Assembly (NCBI GenBank): GCA_900554405.1 | Contig: USHI01000048.1 | Span: 1-9,249 of the forward strand | DNA: 9,249 nt | From: an uncultured Eubacteriales bacterium | GTDB taxonomy: Bacteria; Bacillota; Clostridia; Oscillospirales; CAG-382 | Reading direction: 5' to 3' | The notes under the pieces: generated by a model | What the model was told of the DNA's origin: nothing | The model's input: the letters and a program-made list of their open reading frames with translations, nothing else | Database searches by the model: none | In this document: positions 1-5,864 of the stretch, piece after piece | How the letters are laid out: each line of letters begins with the position of its first letter | How positions within the stretch are numbered: position 1 is the first letter of the stretch | Translations under genes and position numbers: made by a program

Positions 1-753
1 GGCGCATCCTTTTTCGAGCCGGATGCCGAACCCGGCGGCGACCGGAAGGCGCTCACACGGAGGCTGATAAACACGTATATCGCCCCTTCGCCGCTCTGCC
101 GCGCGGCATTTACCGAACCCGCATTGAAAACCGCTGCGCGAACCGGGGCAAAGCAGTATGTCATACTCGGCGCGGGGCTGGATACCTTTGCCTTCCGCGA
201 AAAGGAGTTTACGGCAAAGCACCGGGTGTTCGAGGTCGATCATCCGCTCACCCAGGCGGATAAAAAGGCGCGGATCGCCCGTGCGGGGTGGAATATACCC
301 GAAACCCTTGCGTTTGTTCCCGCCGATCTTGCACAGGACGGCCTCGCGGAGCGTCTAACCGAATGCGGCTTCGACACGGATGCCGTGTCGTTTTTCTCCT
401 GGCTCGGAGTAACATATTATCTTTCGGCAGAGGCGGTGGATAAAACGCTTTCGGCGCTTTCGGCGCTTTGTGCGGAGGGCAGCACGCTTGTTTTAGATTA
501 TCCGGCAGAGGGCTTCTTTTCCGCTTCCGAACGCCGTGTGAAAAATACCATTATGATGGCTGCCGCGGGCGGCGAACCGATGGGGAGCTCTTTTTCGTAC
601 ACGGCGCTCGAAAAGCTGCTCGAAAAGCATGGATTTCTGATCTATGAGCTGCTCACGCCCGAAGATATTCAAAGAGATATCATAGATAAGGCGGGGGCGG
701 ACATGAAAGCCTTCGAGCATGTCAATTACTGCCTTGCGGTAAGAAAAGGGTGA
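1..753 (+). CDS. Class I SAM-dependent methyltransferase, LCMT/PPM1-like family (5' partial)
   Basis: The reading frame is open from base 1, so the start codon lies upstream of the window and about 250 residues are visible. The glycine-rich SAM-binding loop ILGAGLDTFAFR is at about residues 55-66. It is followed by the acidic end of the next strand, EVDHP, then FVPADL, and the GVTYYL segment typical of the leucine carboxyl methyltransferase (LCM, Pfam PF04072) family. Bacterial members transfer a methyl group from SAM to small molecules, often with unknown substrates. The protein is expected to be cytosolic, as no membrane segment is seen. A TTG at 124 could be called as a start, but the SAM loop and the family's N-terminal helices need the upstream part, so I treat the gene as cut by the window edge. 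Its TGA stop overlaps the GTG start of the next gene by 4 bases, which suggests translational coupling. The substrate cannot be inferred. Confidence 0.88.
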   Translation, partial: GASFFEPDAEPGGDRKALTRRLINTYIAPSPLCRAAFTEPALKTAARTGAKQYVILGAGLDTFAFREKEFTAKHRVFEVDHPLTQADKKARIARAGWNIPETLAFVPADLAQDGLAERLTECGFDTDAVSFFSWLGVTYYLSAEAVDKTLSALSALCAEGSTLVLDYPAEGFFSASERRVKNTIMMAAAGGEPMGSSFSYTALEKLLEKHGFLIYELLTPEDIQRDIIDKAGADMKAFEHVNYCLAVRKG

Positions 754-1211
754 AACGGTTGGACGGCTTTGAATTTGTCACGCTGAGGAATGTGCCGGAA
801 CTGCGCGATGCCGCCGCCGAATGGTTTCACGCAAGGTGGGGCGTGCCGAAGGACGCGTACCTGGAATGTATGGATTCATATCTGCACGGTGATACCGAAT
901 ACGGCCGGTATCTCTGTCTGTGCGGCGGAAGGATCGCCGGCGGTATGGGCGTTATCGAAAACGACTTCCGTTGCCGAAAGGATCTTTCGCCAAATATCTG
1001 TGCGGTGTATACCGATCCTCAATACCGCTGCAGGGGTATCGCCGGGGAGCTGCCCGATATGGCGGTCGGCGATCTGAAAGCAAAAGGGATATCCCCGGTA
1101 TATCTGCTTACCGACCATACCGGATTTTACGAGCGTTACGGCCGGGAGTTTTTGTGCCGTGTGCTCGGCGACGACGAAGAAAAGCCTTCGCGTATGTATA
1201 TCCGCCGGTAG
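750..1211 (+). CDS. GNAT family N-acetyltransferase
   Basis: A 153-residue protein with the GNAT (Gcn5-related) fold, expected to transfer an acetyl group from acetyl-CoA to an amine. The acetyl-CoA pyrophosphate-binding motif A is seen at about residues 89-101 (VYTDPQYRCRGIA, a variant of the Q/R-x-x-G-x-G/A signature). It is preceded by the strand carrying GGRIAGGMGVIEN and followed by the C-terminal motif TGFYERYGREFLC, in which Y and the aromatic positions match the usual motif B region. The GTG start at 750 is chosen because it overlaps the upstream TGA as GTGA. There is no independent promoter in front of it, so it is probably co-transcribed with the methyltransferase. The length is normal for a single GNAT domain. 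The substrate is unknown. Confidence 0.85.
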   Translation: MKRLDGFEFVTLRNVPELRDAAAEWFHARWGVPKDAYLECMDSYLHGDTEYGRYLCLCGGRIAGGMGVIENDFRCRKDLSPNICAVYTDPQYRCRGIAGELPDMAVGDLKAKGISPVYLLTDHTGFYERYGREFLCRVLGDDEEKPSRMYIRR

Positions 1212-1268
1212 CGGGAAAGAGCTGCGGAAAAAATTTTGCCTTTTCTGCGGGAAATTACGAAAAAGCAC

Positions 1269-1297
1269 TTGACAAGTAACCGAACGGTAACTATAAT
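1269..1297 (+). promoter_or_regulatory. Sigma-A promoter of the TetR gene
   Basis: TTGACA at 1269-1274 and TATAAT at 1292-1297 are both perfect consensus hexamers separated by exactly 17 bases. Transcription would start near 1304, about 35 bases before the TetR ATG. Without repression this should be a strong promoter. It may also transcribe the closely spaced genes downstream. Confidence 0.9.
1276..1291 (+). promoter_or_regulatory. TetR-type operator 1, between -35 and -10
   Basis: GTAACCGAACGGTAAC is an inverted repeat of two 7-base arms around a 2-base centre, with one mismatched pair. It fills almost the whole spacer between the promoter hexamers. A nearly identical copy lies 26 bases downstream. 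It is probably bound by the adjacent TetR protein, which would block RNA polymerase. Confidence 0.8.
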
Positions 1298-1301
1298 TGC
1301 A

Positions 1302-1317
1302 GTAACCGTTCGGTTAC
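1302..1317 (+). promoter_or_regulatory. TetR-type operator 2, over the transcription start
   Basis: GTAACCGTTCGGTTAC has perfect 7-base arms (GTAACCG / CGGTTAC) around TT. It covers the expected +1. With the copy at 1276-1291 it makes a two-site array with centres 26 bases apart, which would put the two dimers at different angles around the helix. This is the expected layout for autorepression by the TetR protein encoded just downstream. Confidence 0.85.
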
Positions 1318-1338
1318 ATCACATAAAGGAGCAGCAGC

Positions 1339-1983
1339 ATGGCAGGGAACACAAAGGAGCGTATCACGCTTTCGGCACTTTCGCTGTTTGCGCAAAGCGG
1401 ATATTCGGGCACATCCATGAACGATATCGCATCGACGCTCGGGATCACAAAGGCCGCGCTTTACCGGCATTTTTCCGGCAAGCGAGAAATACTGGACAGC
1501 ATCGTGGAGCGTATGCGCAAAGCGGATACCGAACGCGCGGGGGAATACCGGATGCCGGAAACCGAGCCGAACGCTTTTTCGGAGGAATACCCGAATACCT
1601 CCGCCGAAAGCATACGCTCGTACAGCATGGCGCAGTTCGAATATTGGACAAAGGACCCCTTCGCGGCAAATTTCCGTAAAATGCTTACCTTGGAGCAATA
1701 CCGCGATCCGCAGCTTGCCGCGCTTTACCGCGATTATATTGCCGCCGGACCGGCGAAATATATGGCGGCGATCTTCCGCGGATATTCCGGTTCCGAAGCG
1801 GAGGCAATGCAGCTTGCCCTTGATTTTTACGGGCCGATGTTCCTGCTTTACAGCGTGTACGATACGGCGGAGGACAAGGACGGCGTTGCCGCGCTGCTCG
1901 ACGAGCATATCAAACGCTTCTTTGCCTCGCTTTGCGGATGTAAGGAGGGGAATGCCCATGCCGCAGATGAACAAGGGCGGTAA
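1339..1983 (+). CDS. TetR/AcrR family transcriptional regulator
   Basis: A 214-residue protein with a classic TetR N-terminal helix-turn-helix at about residues 8-55: KERITLSALSLFAQSGY, then TSMNDIASTLGITKAALYRHF with the family's recognition helix, followed by KREILDSIV. The remainder is a helical ligand-binding and dimerisation domain with no recognisable ligand signature. TetR proteins usually repress neighbouring transport, detoxification or resistance genes until a small ligand binds. The ATG at 1339 follows AAAGGAG at 1325-1331 at a suitable distance. The promoter in front carries two near-identical palindromes, so autoregulation is very likely. By context the regulated set would include the acetyltransferase and hydrolase genes downstream. 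The ligand is unknown. Confidence 0.93.
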   Translation: MAGNTKERITLSALSLFAQSGYSGTSMNDIASTLGITKAALYRHFSGKREILDSIVERMRKADTERAGEYRMPETEPNAFSEEYPNTSAESIRSYSMAQFEYWTKDPFAANFRKMLTLEQYRDPQLAALYRDYIAAGPAKYMAAIFRGYSGSEAEAMQLALDFYGPMFLLYSVYDTAEDKDGVAALLDEHIKRFFASLCGCKEGNAHAADEQGR

Positions 1984-2155
1984 ATTCGTTTTCGGCGAAT
2001 CGATCATCCGCAGCGACGGTATGGAGCTTTTGGAACCGGAACCGGGTATGCGGCTTTTGTCCGTGCGGAGCAGCAATATTGCCTTTACCATGGGTGCAAG
2101 AGGCATATTGCTTGATAAAGCAGAGCATTTCGGCGGTGTGATACCGCTGTTTTAA
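1958..2155 (+). CDS. Small hypothetical protein, possibly related to AbrB-like swapped-hairpin proteins
   Basis: A 65-residue ORF that starts inside the end of the TetR gene, in another frame, with a 26-base overlap. Its start is supported by a strong AAGGAGGGG at 1942-1950, seven bases before the ATG at 1958. An earlier ATG at 1952 sits too close to that site. The N-terminus, MPQMNKGGKFVFGESIIRSDG, looks like small Firmicutes proteins with an AbrB/SpoVT-like DNA-binding region. The C-terminal part, SSNIAFTMGARGILLDKA, also resembles them from memory. The middle seems short compared with my recollection of these proteins, so an internal deletion is possible. The family match is recalled, not computed. 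Translation is plausible because of the ribosome binding site and the tight spacing to both neighbours. Confidence 0.6.
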   Translation: MPQMNKGGKFVFGESIIRSDGMELLEPEPGMRLLSVRSSNIAFTMGARGILLDKAEHFGGVIPLF

Positions 2156-2176
2156 CAAAAAGGAGAAGAATGAAAA

Positions 2177-2692
2177 ATGGAAAAGGAAAACAGAGAATTT
2201 AACGTTGTCCGTGCGCGGGCGGAGGATGCCGCCGCGCTGCTGGAATACCTGAAAATCGTTGGCGGCGAGACCGAAAACCTCAGCTTCGGCGCGGAGGGCG
2301 TGCCGATCCCGCCTGAAGCGGAGGAGGCATATCTTCGCGCGCAGGAGGATTCGGCAGACAACGCCCAATATGTTGCCAAGGTCGGCACGGAGATCATCGG
2401 CACGGCAAGCCTCATCCGCAAGCACAACCGTATGAGCCACCGCGGCGTGTTCGGAATCAGCCTTAAAAAGGCGTGGTGGGGCTGCGGTGCGGCAAGAGCC
2501 ATGGCGGAAGCGATAATCGATTTTGCAAGAAAAAACGGGTTTTCGCAGCTCAATATCGAGGTTCGCAGCGACAATGTCCGCGCGATACGGCTTTATGAAA
2601 AGCTGGGATTTCGAAAGCTCTGCACATTTCCGGCATTTTTCAGGATCGACGGCAGAGATATAGATTTTGATCTGATGAATCTTTCGCTGTAA
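2177..2692 (+). CDS. GNAT family N-acetyltransferase
   Basis: A 171-residue single-domain GNAT protein. After an N-terminal helix and strand (VRARAEDAAALLEYLKIV), the core shows EIIGTASLIRK, then motif A as FGISLKKAWWGCGAARAMAEA at about residues 92-112, where the loop WWGCGAAR binds the acetyl-CoA pyrophosphate. The C-terminal motif is NIEVRSDNVRAIRLYEKLGF, with the usual N-x-x-A-x-x-L-Y-x-x-x-G-F pattern at about 135-150. Members acetylate amines on small molecules or protein N-termini, and the specific substrate is unknown. The start at 2177 is preferred over the ATG at 2170, whose frame stops after ten codons. The AGGAG at 2161-2165 serves it. The gene begins 21 bases after the small ORF stops. 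Confidence 0.88.
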   Translation: MEKENREFNVVRARAEDAAALLEYLKIVGGETENLSFGAEGVPIPPEAEEAYLRAQEDSADNAQYVAKVGTEIIGTASLIRKHNRMSHRGVFGISLKKAWWGCGAARAMAEAIIDFARKNGFSQLNIEVRSDNVRAIRLYEKLGFRKLCTFPAFFRIDGRDIDFDLMNLSL

Positions 2693-2710
2693 GTGCAAAG
2701 GAGCTCTGCC

Positions 2711-2920
2711 GTGAAAAAGGCAGTGCTTCAAAAGCTCGGGCTGCTCGGTGTGGACAGCCTGCTTTCCTACACCGCCGCCGTGGTTTTTTCGCCGCTTGCG
2801 TACCCGGGTTATAATCCGATGGCACAGGCGGTGAGCGATCTCAGTGCGGCGAATGCCCCGTCGCTTTCGCTCTGGAACAGCCTCCGCGCTTTTTACAATG
2901 TGTGCGAGGCGGTATTCAGC
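2711..2920 (+). pseudogene. DUF998 family membrane protein, N-terminal fragment
   Basis: The start is GTG 2711, seven bases after AAAGGAG at 2697-2703. About 70 residues fit the beginning of DUF998 proteins: a first hydrophobic segment (SLLSYTAAVVFSPLAY), then the characteristic YPGYNPMAQAVSDLSAANAPS and LWNSLRAFYNVC. Full DUF998 proteins have around 200 residues with several membrane segments. Here the frame changes character after about position 2920 and runs on as basic, non-hydrophobic sequence to a stop at 3065-3067. In another frame a different membrane protein then appears. The gene has therefore lost most of its length, probably through a deletion that joined it to the next gene. It begins 18 bases after the GNAT stop codon. 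Confidence 0.72.
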
Positions 2921-3351
2921 CGCCCGTTCTCACCGGGACATGTTACATTCGTTATATCGCCTATGCGGTGTTCCCGCCGGTCGGGGCGGCAGTATCTTCA
3001 AAGAATATCCCGCGGTGGCTGGAAACGGCAGAGGGCATCAGCCGCATTGCTTATCTTGCCGCGATGACATTTCTCGTGAGCGAAAAGCCGTATTGCGTAA
3101 AAAGCGGGTGGGCTTTTGCAGCCGCGTTGTTCCTTCTGCTTTATTATATCGTCTGGGTGCGGTATTTCGTGTCCGGGCGGGATATCACCCTGCTTGGAAA
3201 ACCGTTTCTTTTCGTTCCGATCCCGCTTGCGGTGTTCCCCGTGCTTTATTATCTGCTTGCCGCGATTTGGGCGGGCAATATCCCCGCTGCGGCGATAATG
3301 GCGATTTTCGGCGCCGCTCATATAACCGTTTCCGCCATGTCGTTTCGCTGA
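2902..3351 (+). CDS. Small integral membrane protein, probably with a damaged N-terminus
   Basis: An open frame of 149 residues from a GTG at 2902 that has no ribosome binding site. The convincing part starts at about residue 14. It holds a short hydrophobic stretch (RYIAYAVFPPVGAAV), an amphipathic segment, and three or four clear membrane spans: IAYLAAMTFLV, WAFAAALFLLLYYIVWV, FLFVPIPLAVFPVLYYLLAA and AAAIMAIFGAAHITVSA. The motif RYFVSGRDITLLGKPFLF between spans resembles small Firmicutes membrane proteins of unknown function that I recall but cannot name. An ATG at 2940 lies in a neighbouring frame. One extra base between it and the RYIAYAV coding sequence would explain the broken start, which is inference. 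The gene may be inactive. Confidence 0.5.
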   Translation: MRGGIQPPVLTGTCYIRYIAYAVFPPVGAAVSSKNIPRWLETAEGISRIAYLAAMTFLVSEKPYCVKSGWAFAAALFLLLYYIVWVRYFVSGRDITLLGKPFLFVPIPLAVFPVLYYLLAAIWAGNIPAAAIMAIFGAAHITVSAMSFR

Positions 3352-3380
3352 AATGCAATGCTTGCTTTTAAGGAGTTACC

Positions 3381-4007
3381 ATGAATCATATCTACCCCCG
3401 CCCGCACGATAAGCAGACGGTGTATCTGAAGGATGTTGTCACCGGACCGAATATCGAGATCGGCGATTACACTATATACAACGATTTCGCGCACGATCCA
3501 CGCGATTTCGAAAAGAACAATGTGCTTTACCATTATCCCGTCAACGGCGATAAGCTCGTTATCGGCAGGTTCTGTTCCGTCGCCTGCGGTGCGAAATTTC
3601 TTTTCACCAGCGGGAACCATTCGATGAGGTCGTTGTCCAACTACACCTTCCCGATATTTTTCGACGAATGGGATCTCGATGCGAAAAACATCCGCGACGC
3701 ATGGGACAACAAGGGCGATATCGTCATCGGCAACGATGTGTGGATCGGCTACGAAGCCGTCATCCTTTCGGGCGTAAAGATCGGCGACGGCGCCGTCATC
3801 GGCGCACGTGCGGTGGTGACAAAGGATGTCCCGCCTTATACCGTTGTCGGCGGAGTTCCCGCCAAAACCATCCGCAAACGCTTTGACGATGCAACGGTCG
3901 AAAAGCTTCTTGCGCTGCGCTGGTGGGGCTGGGACAAAGAAAAAATCAAGCGCAGTATTTCCGCCATTCAGTCGGGGAACATTGCCGCATTGGAGTGTGC
4001 AAAGTGA
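3381..4007 (+). CDS. Xenobiotic acetyltransferase, Vat/CatB-like left-handed beta-helix family
   Basis: A 208-residue protein, the usual length for this family. The N-terminal third has the typical IEIGDYTIYND and NNVLYHYP segments. Hexapeptide-repeat turns of the left-handed beta-helix follow: LVIGRFCSVACGAKF, then IVIGNDVWIGYEAVILSGVKIGDGAVIGARAVVTKDVPPYTVVGGVPAKTI. The loop carrying the catalytic histidine (SGNHSM, His80) matches the position of the base in PaXAT/CatB and VatD. The C-terminal tail with LRWWGWDKEKI is also typical. The family uses acetyl-CoA to acetylate a hydroxyl of streptogramin A or chloramphenicol, although many chromosomal members have not been tested. The ATG 3381 start follows TAAGGAG at 3369-3375. 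The stop overlaps the GTG of the CAT-like gene as GTGA. The key residues look intact. Confidence 0.9.
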   Translation: MNHIYPRPHDKQTVYLKDVVTGPNIEIGDYTIYNDFAHDPRDFEKNNVLYHYPVNGDKLVIGRFCSVACGAKFLFTSGNHSMRSLSNYTFPIFFDEWDLDAKNIRDAWDNKGDIVIGNDVWIGYEAVILSGVKIGDGAVIGARAVVTKDVPPYTVVGGVPAKTIRKRFDDATVEKLLALRWWGWDKEKIKRSISAIQSGNIAALECAK

Positions 4008-4675
4008 AGCCGGTCGCTGTCGATCCGAAAACCACCACCCGCGCGGCGGCATACGAGCTTTGGATGAATGCGCCGAACCCTATGGTGACATTTTTCAAAA
4101 CGCTTGATGTTACGCCGCTTGTGCGGTTATCCCGCCGCCGCGGGTTGAAATTCAATATGCTTCTCTGCTGGTGTATCGGCAGGGCGGCAAGCGGGATCGG
4201 GGAGTTCTGACTGCTTCCTGTCGGGCGTGAGCTGCTGCAATATGACAGCATAGCGGTAAATACTATCGTGAAAAACCGGAACGGTGAGGTCAGCTCCTGC
4301 GATGTGCCGTTTTCGGGCAGCCTTGCGCAGTTCAACGCCGATTACCTGCGGCTGACACGCGCCGTAGCCGAAAACTGCGAAAACCACGATCTGCCGGAAA
4401 GCATGGTTATCGGGACATCCGCCATTGTGGATACCGAAATCGACGGTGCCGTCGGCATGAACAGCGGCATTTTCAATAATCCGTTCATTATCTGGGGCAG
4501 ATACCGCAAGGGGATTTTCAAAACCACGCTCGGGATATCCTTTCAGTTCCACCACACGCAGATGGACGGCGCACACGCGGGGCGGTTTCTTGAAATGCTG
4601 CAAACGGAGATAAATAATATAAAGCACCTTCGGATAGCGGCGGATGTGCAGGGCACGGAAAGGGATTTTTTATGA
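4004..4675 (+). pseudogene. CAT-type (CatA-like) acetyltransferase interrupted by an in-frame TGA
   Basis: Read from GTG 4004, one frame covers the whole family: 68 codons, a TGA at 4208-4210, then 154 more sense codons to the TGA at 4673-4675. The total matches a chloramphenicol acetyltransferase subunit of about 215-220 residues. Before the stop are the N-terminal part (YELWMNAPNPMVTFF, LKFNMLLCWCIGRAA, GIGEF). Directly after it the protein continues without a gap (LLPVGRELLQYDSIAVNTI, then SSCDVPFSG), and near the end is the catalytic HHTQMDGAH, the H-H-x-x-x-D-G signature of the family. A single nonsense change is the simplest reading. The amino acid lost is unknown. No ribosome binding site is visible for restart at the GTG 4268. 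The gene is coupled by 4-base overlaps to both neighbours. Chloramphenicol as substrate is possible but unproven. Confidence 0.85.
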
Positions 4676-5277
4676 AAAACACCGTTATATATGTCCACGG
4701 AAAGGGCGGCACCGCGGCGGAAGCGGATCATTACAGGCGGCTTTTCCCCGGCAGTGAGGTGATCGGATTTGATTACCGCGCACAGGCCCCGTGGGAGGCG
4801 GCCGCGGAATTCCCGCTGTTTTTTGCCGAGCGGCGCGGCGGCAGTGGTATCACGCTCATAGCAAACAGCATCGGGGCTTATTTTTCCATGGCATCGCTGG
4901 ATGAAACGCTTGTCGATAAAGCCTATTTTATATCCCCGATCGCGGATATGGAAAGGCTTATCCGCGACATGATGTCGTGGGCGGGCGTTACGGAGCGCGA
5001 GCTTGCGGAACGCTCGCTTATAGAAACGGACTTCGGGGAAACGCTTTCGGCGGAATATCTCCGGTATGTGCGGGAACATCCCGTTTCGTGGCGCGTTCCT
5101 ACAAGCATTCTTTACGGCGAGAGGGATAATCTTACCTCGCTTGAAACAGTATCCGGATTTGCCTCCCGTATCGGTGCCGGCCTTACGGTGATGCCCGGCG
5201 GCGAGCATTGGTTCCATACGGAAGAACAAATGCGGTTTTTGGATGAATGGATAGAGAGGGAAGAGCAGAGAACATGA
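4672..5277 (+). CDS. Alpha/beta hydrolase family protein
   Basis: A 201-residue small alpha/beta hydrolase. It starts with the strand and oxyanion-loop region VIYVHGKGG (HG at residues 9-10). The nucleophile elbow is LIANSIGAY with Ser66, where the first glycine of G-x-S-x-G is Ala. The acid is in LYGERDNL (Asp152) and the histidine in PGGEHWFH (His179). The order Ser-Asp-His is canonical, so the enzyme is probably active as an esterase or similar hydrolase in the cytosol. There is no signal peptide. The ATG 4672 overlaps the CAT-like gene's stop as ATGA, and the TGA stop overlaps the next ATG the same way, so it sits inside one operon. The substrate is unknown. A detoxification role is suggested only by the neighbours. 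Confidence 0.87.
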   Translation: MKNTVIYVHGKGGTAAEADHYRRLFPGSEVIGFDYRAQAPWEAAAEFPLFFAERRGGSGITLIANSIGAYFSMASLDETLVDKAYFISPIADMERLIRDMMSWAGVTERELAERSLIETDFGETLSAEYLRYVREHPVSWRVPTSILYGERDNLTSLETVSGFASRIGAGLTVMPGGEHWFHTEEQMRFLDEWIEREEQRT

Positions 5278-5414
5278 AATTTCCGTTCGAGGAACTTATA
5301 CCCTACCGTATCGCGGCAATTATCGTTTTGGCTGTGTTTTACGGTATATATTTTGCCAAAATGCTGGTGCAGAGGCGGCATGGGATAGAAACACGCCACC
5401 TCGCCCGCGGCAAA
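5274..5414 (+). pseudogene. Isoprenylcysteine-carboxyl-methyltransferase-like membrane protein, N-terminal stub
   Basis: The ATG at 5274 overlaps the hydrolase stop as ATGA. The first 47 residues (MKFPFEELIPYRIAAIIVLA, then VFYGIYFAKMLVQRRHGIETR and HLARGK) fit the start of small bacterial ICMT-like membrane proteins, with one membrane span and the basic GIxT segment. The family assignment is from memory. Full members are about 180 residues with several spans. After about 5414 the frame continues to 5663 only as the antisense of a P-type ATPase, giving Arg/Asn-rich sequence without membrane segments. The gene has therefore lost about three quarters of its length at the junction with the ATPase stub. 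The product is presumably non-functional. Confidence 0.65.
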
Positions 5415-5684
5415 ATCCTCGCCCGTGCAAACGGATGCGATAAGCGCTATCGAAACAAGCACGTCTGCCTTTATGTCAAACGCGGTCACAAGCCCGATAA
5501 TCGCTTCTGCGATTATCGGAATACCGCACAGGATAATTGCGGCCCATGCAATGTCAAACGGGAAGGGCTGAAATCCGATCAGGCTGCAAATGACCGCGAT
5601 CCCGGAAACGGCAAGCAGTATGATATCCTTTTTTATTCCGCCGAGCGCAAACAGGCGTTTTAATCGGTGCAGGGCCTTTTTCAT
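5391..5684 (-). pseudogene. Heavy-metal-translocating P-type ATPase, N-terminal fragment
   Basis: On the minus strand the ATG at 5684 follows GGAGG (5692-5696) by seven bases. An ATG two codons earlier, at 5690, overlaps that region. About 97 residues match the beginning of Cd/Zn/Cu-type ATPases that lack a cytosolic metal-binding domain: a basic start, a span at DIILLAVSGIAVICSLIGF, a span at IAWAAIILCGIPIIAEAII, then GLVTAFDIKADVLVSIALIAS and GEDFAAGEVA. Intact enzymes continue with the CPx channel motif, the DKTGT phosphorylation site and the ATP-binding domain, all of which are absent. Beyond GEVA the frame reads through the antisense of the methyltransferase-like and hydrolase genes until 5112. 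The neighbouring csoR and a shared operator point to copper as the former substrate. No transport activity is possible. Confidence 0.8.
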
Positions 5685-5702
5685 AAGCATTCCTCCTTTT
5701 TT

Positions 5703-5722
5703 GCATACCGTATGGGGTATGC
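5703..5722 (-). promoter_or_regulatory. CsoR-type operator of the ATPase promoter
   Basis: The inverted repeat GCATACC-6-GGTATGC contains, on the minus strand, ATACCCCATACGG (5708-5720). The csoR promoter carries ATACCCCTTACGG at the same distance from its -10 box. The A/T-flanked C-run and G-run pattern resembles known CsoR sites in Firmicutes. It overlaps the expected transcription start. Confidence 0.75.
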
Positions 5723-5726
5723 GTAT

Positions 5727-5755
5727 ATTATACATATAGAGGTATAGGTTATCGA
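5727..5755 (-). promoter_or_regulatory. Promoter of the ATPase fragment
   Basis: On the minus strand a perfect TATAAT lies at 5727-5732. A weak -35, TCGATA (four of six consensus bases), lies 17 bases upstream at 5750-5755. The start would fall near 5720, inside the CsoR-type operator. The separate promoter fits the terminator between csoR and this gene. Confidence 0.65.
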
Positions 5756-5797
5756 CAGGGGATTTGAGCTTTTCTGCGGCGAACGGACCGGCGGAAT

Positions 5798-5842
5798 AAA
5801 AAACAGCGTTTAAGGCGGTGTATTCCGCCGTAAACGCTGTTT
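5798..5842 (-). terminator. Intrinsic terminator after csoR, possibly bidirectional
   Basis: Arms at 5801-5818 and 5825-5842 pair over 17 of 18 positions (AAACAGCGTTTA with TAAACGCTGTTT, plus GGCGG with CCGCC, and one A/G mismatch) around a 6-base loop. On the minus strand the stem runs into a six-T tract (5803-5798), 22 bases past the csoR stop codon. On the plus strand a short T run also follows, so it may stop transcription from the left-hand genes too. Confidence 0.9.
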
Positions 5843-5864
5843 TCGGGTAATATTTCGGTTTGCG

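Noticed and set aside
1212..1268. Terminator between the first GNAT gene and the TetR promoter
   Set aside because: The A-run and T-run with CTGCGG are direct rather than inverted repeats, and only a GAAAA/TTTTC stem forms, which is too weak to call.
4208..4210. TGA read as selenocysteine or as a sense codon under a variant code
   Set aside because: TGA ends at least five other genes here (753, 3351, 4007, 5277 and 7746), and a CAT enzyme has no known use for selenocysteine at this place. A nonsense mutation is simpler.
1..5414. Integron-like cassette array of resistance genes
   Set aside because: The genes overlap by 4 bases or share ribosome-site spacing, and no attC-like imperfect repeats lie between them. 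An operon explains the layout better.
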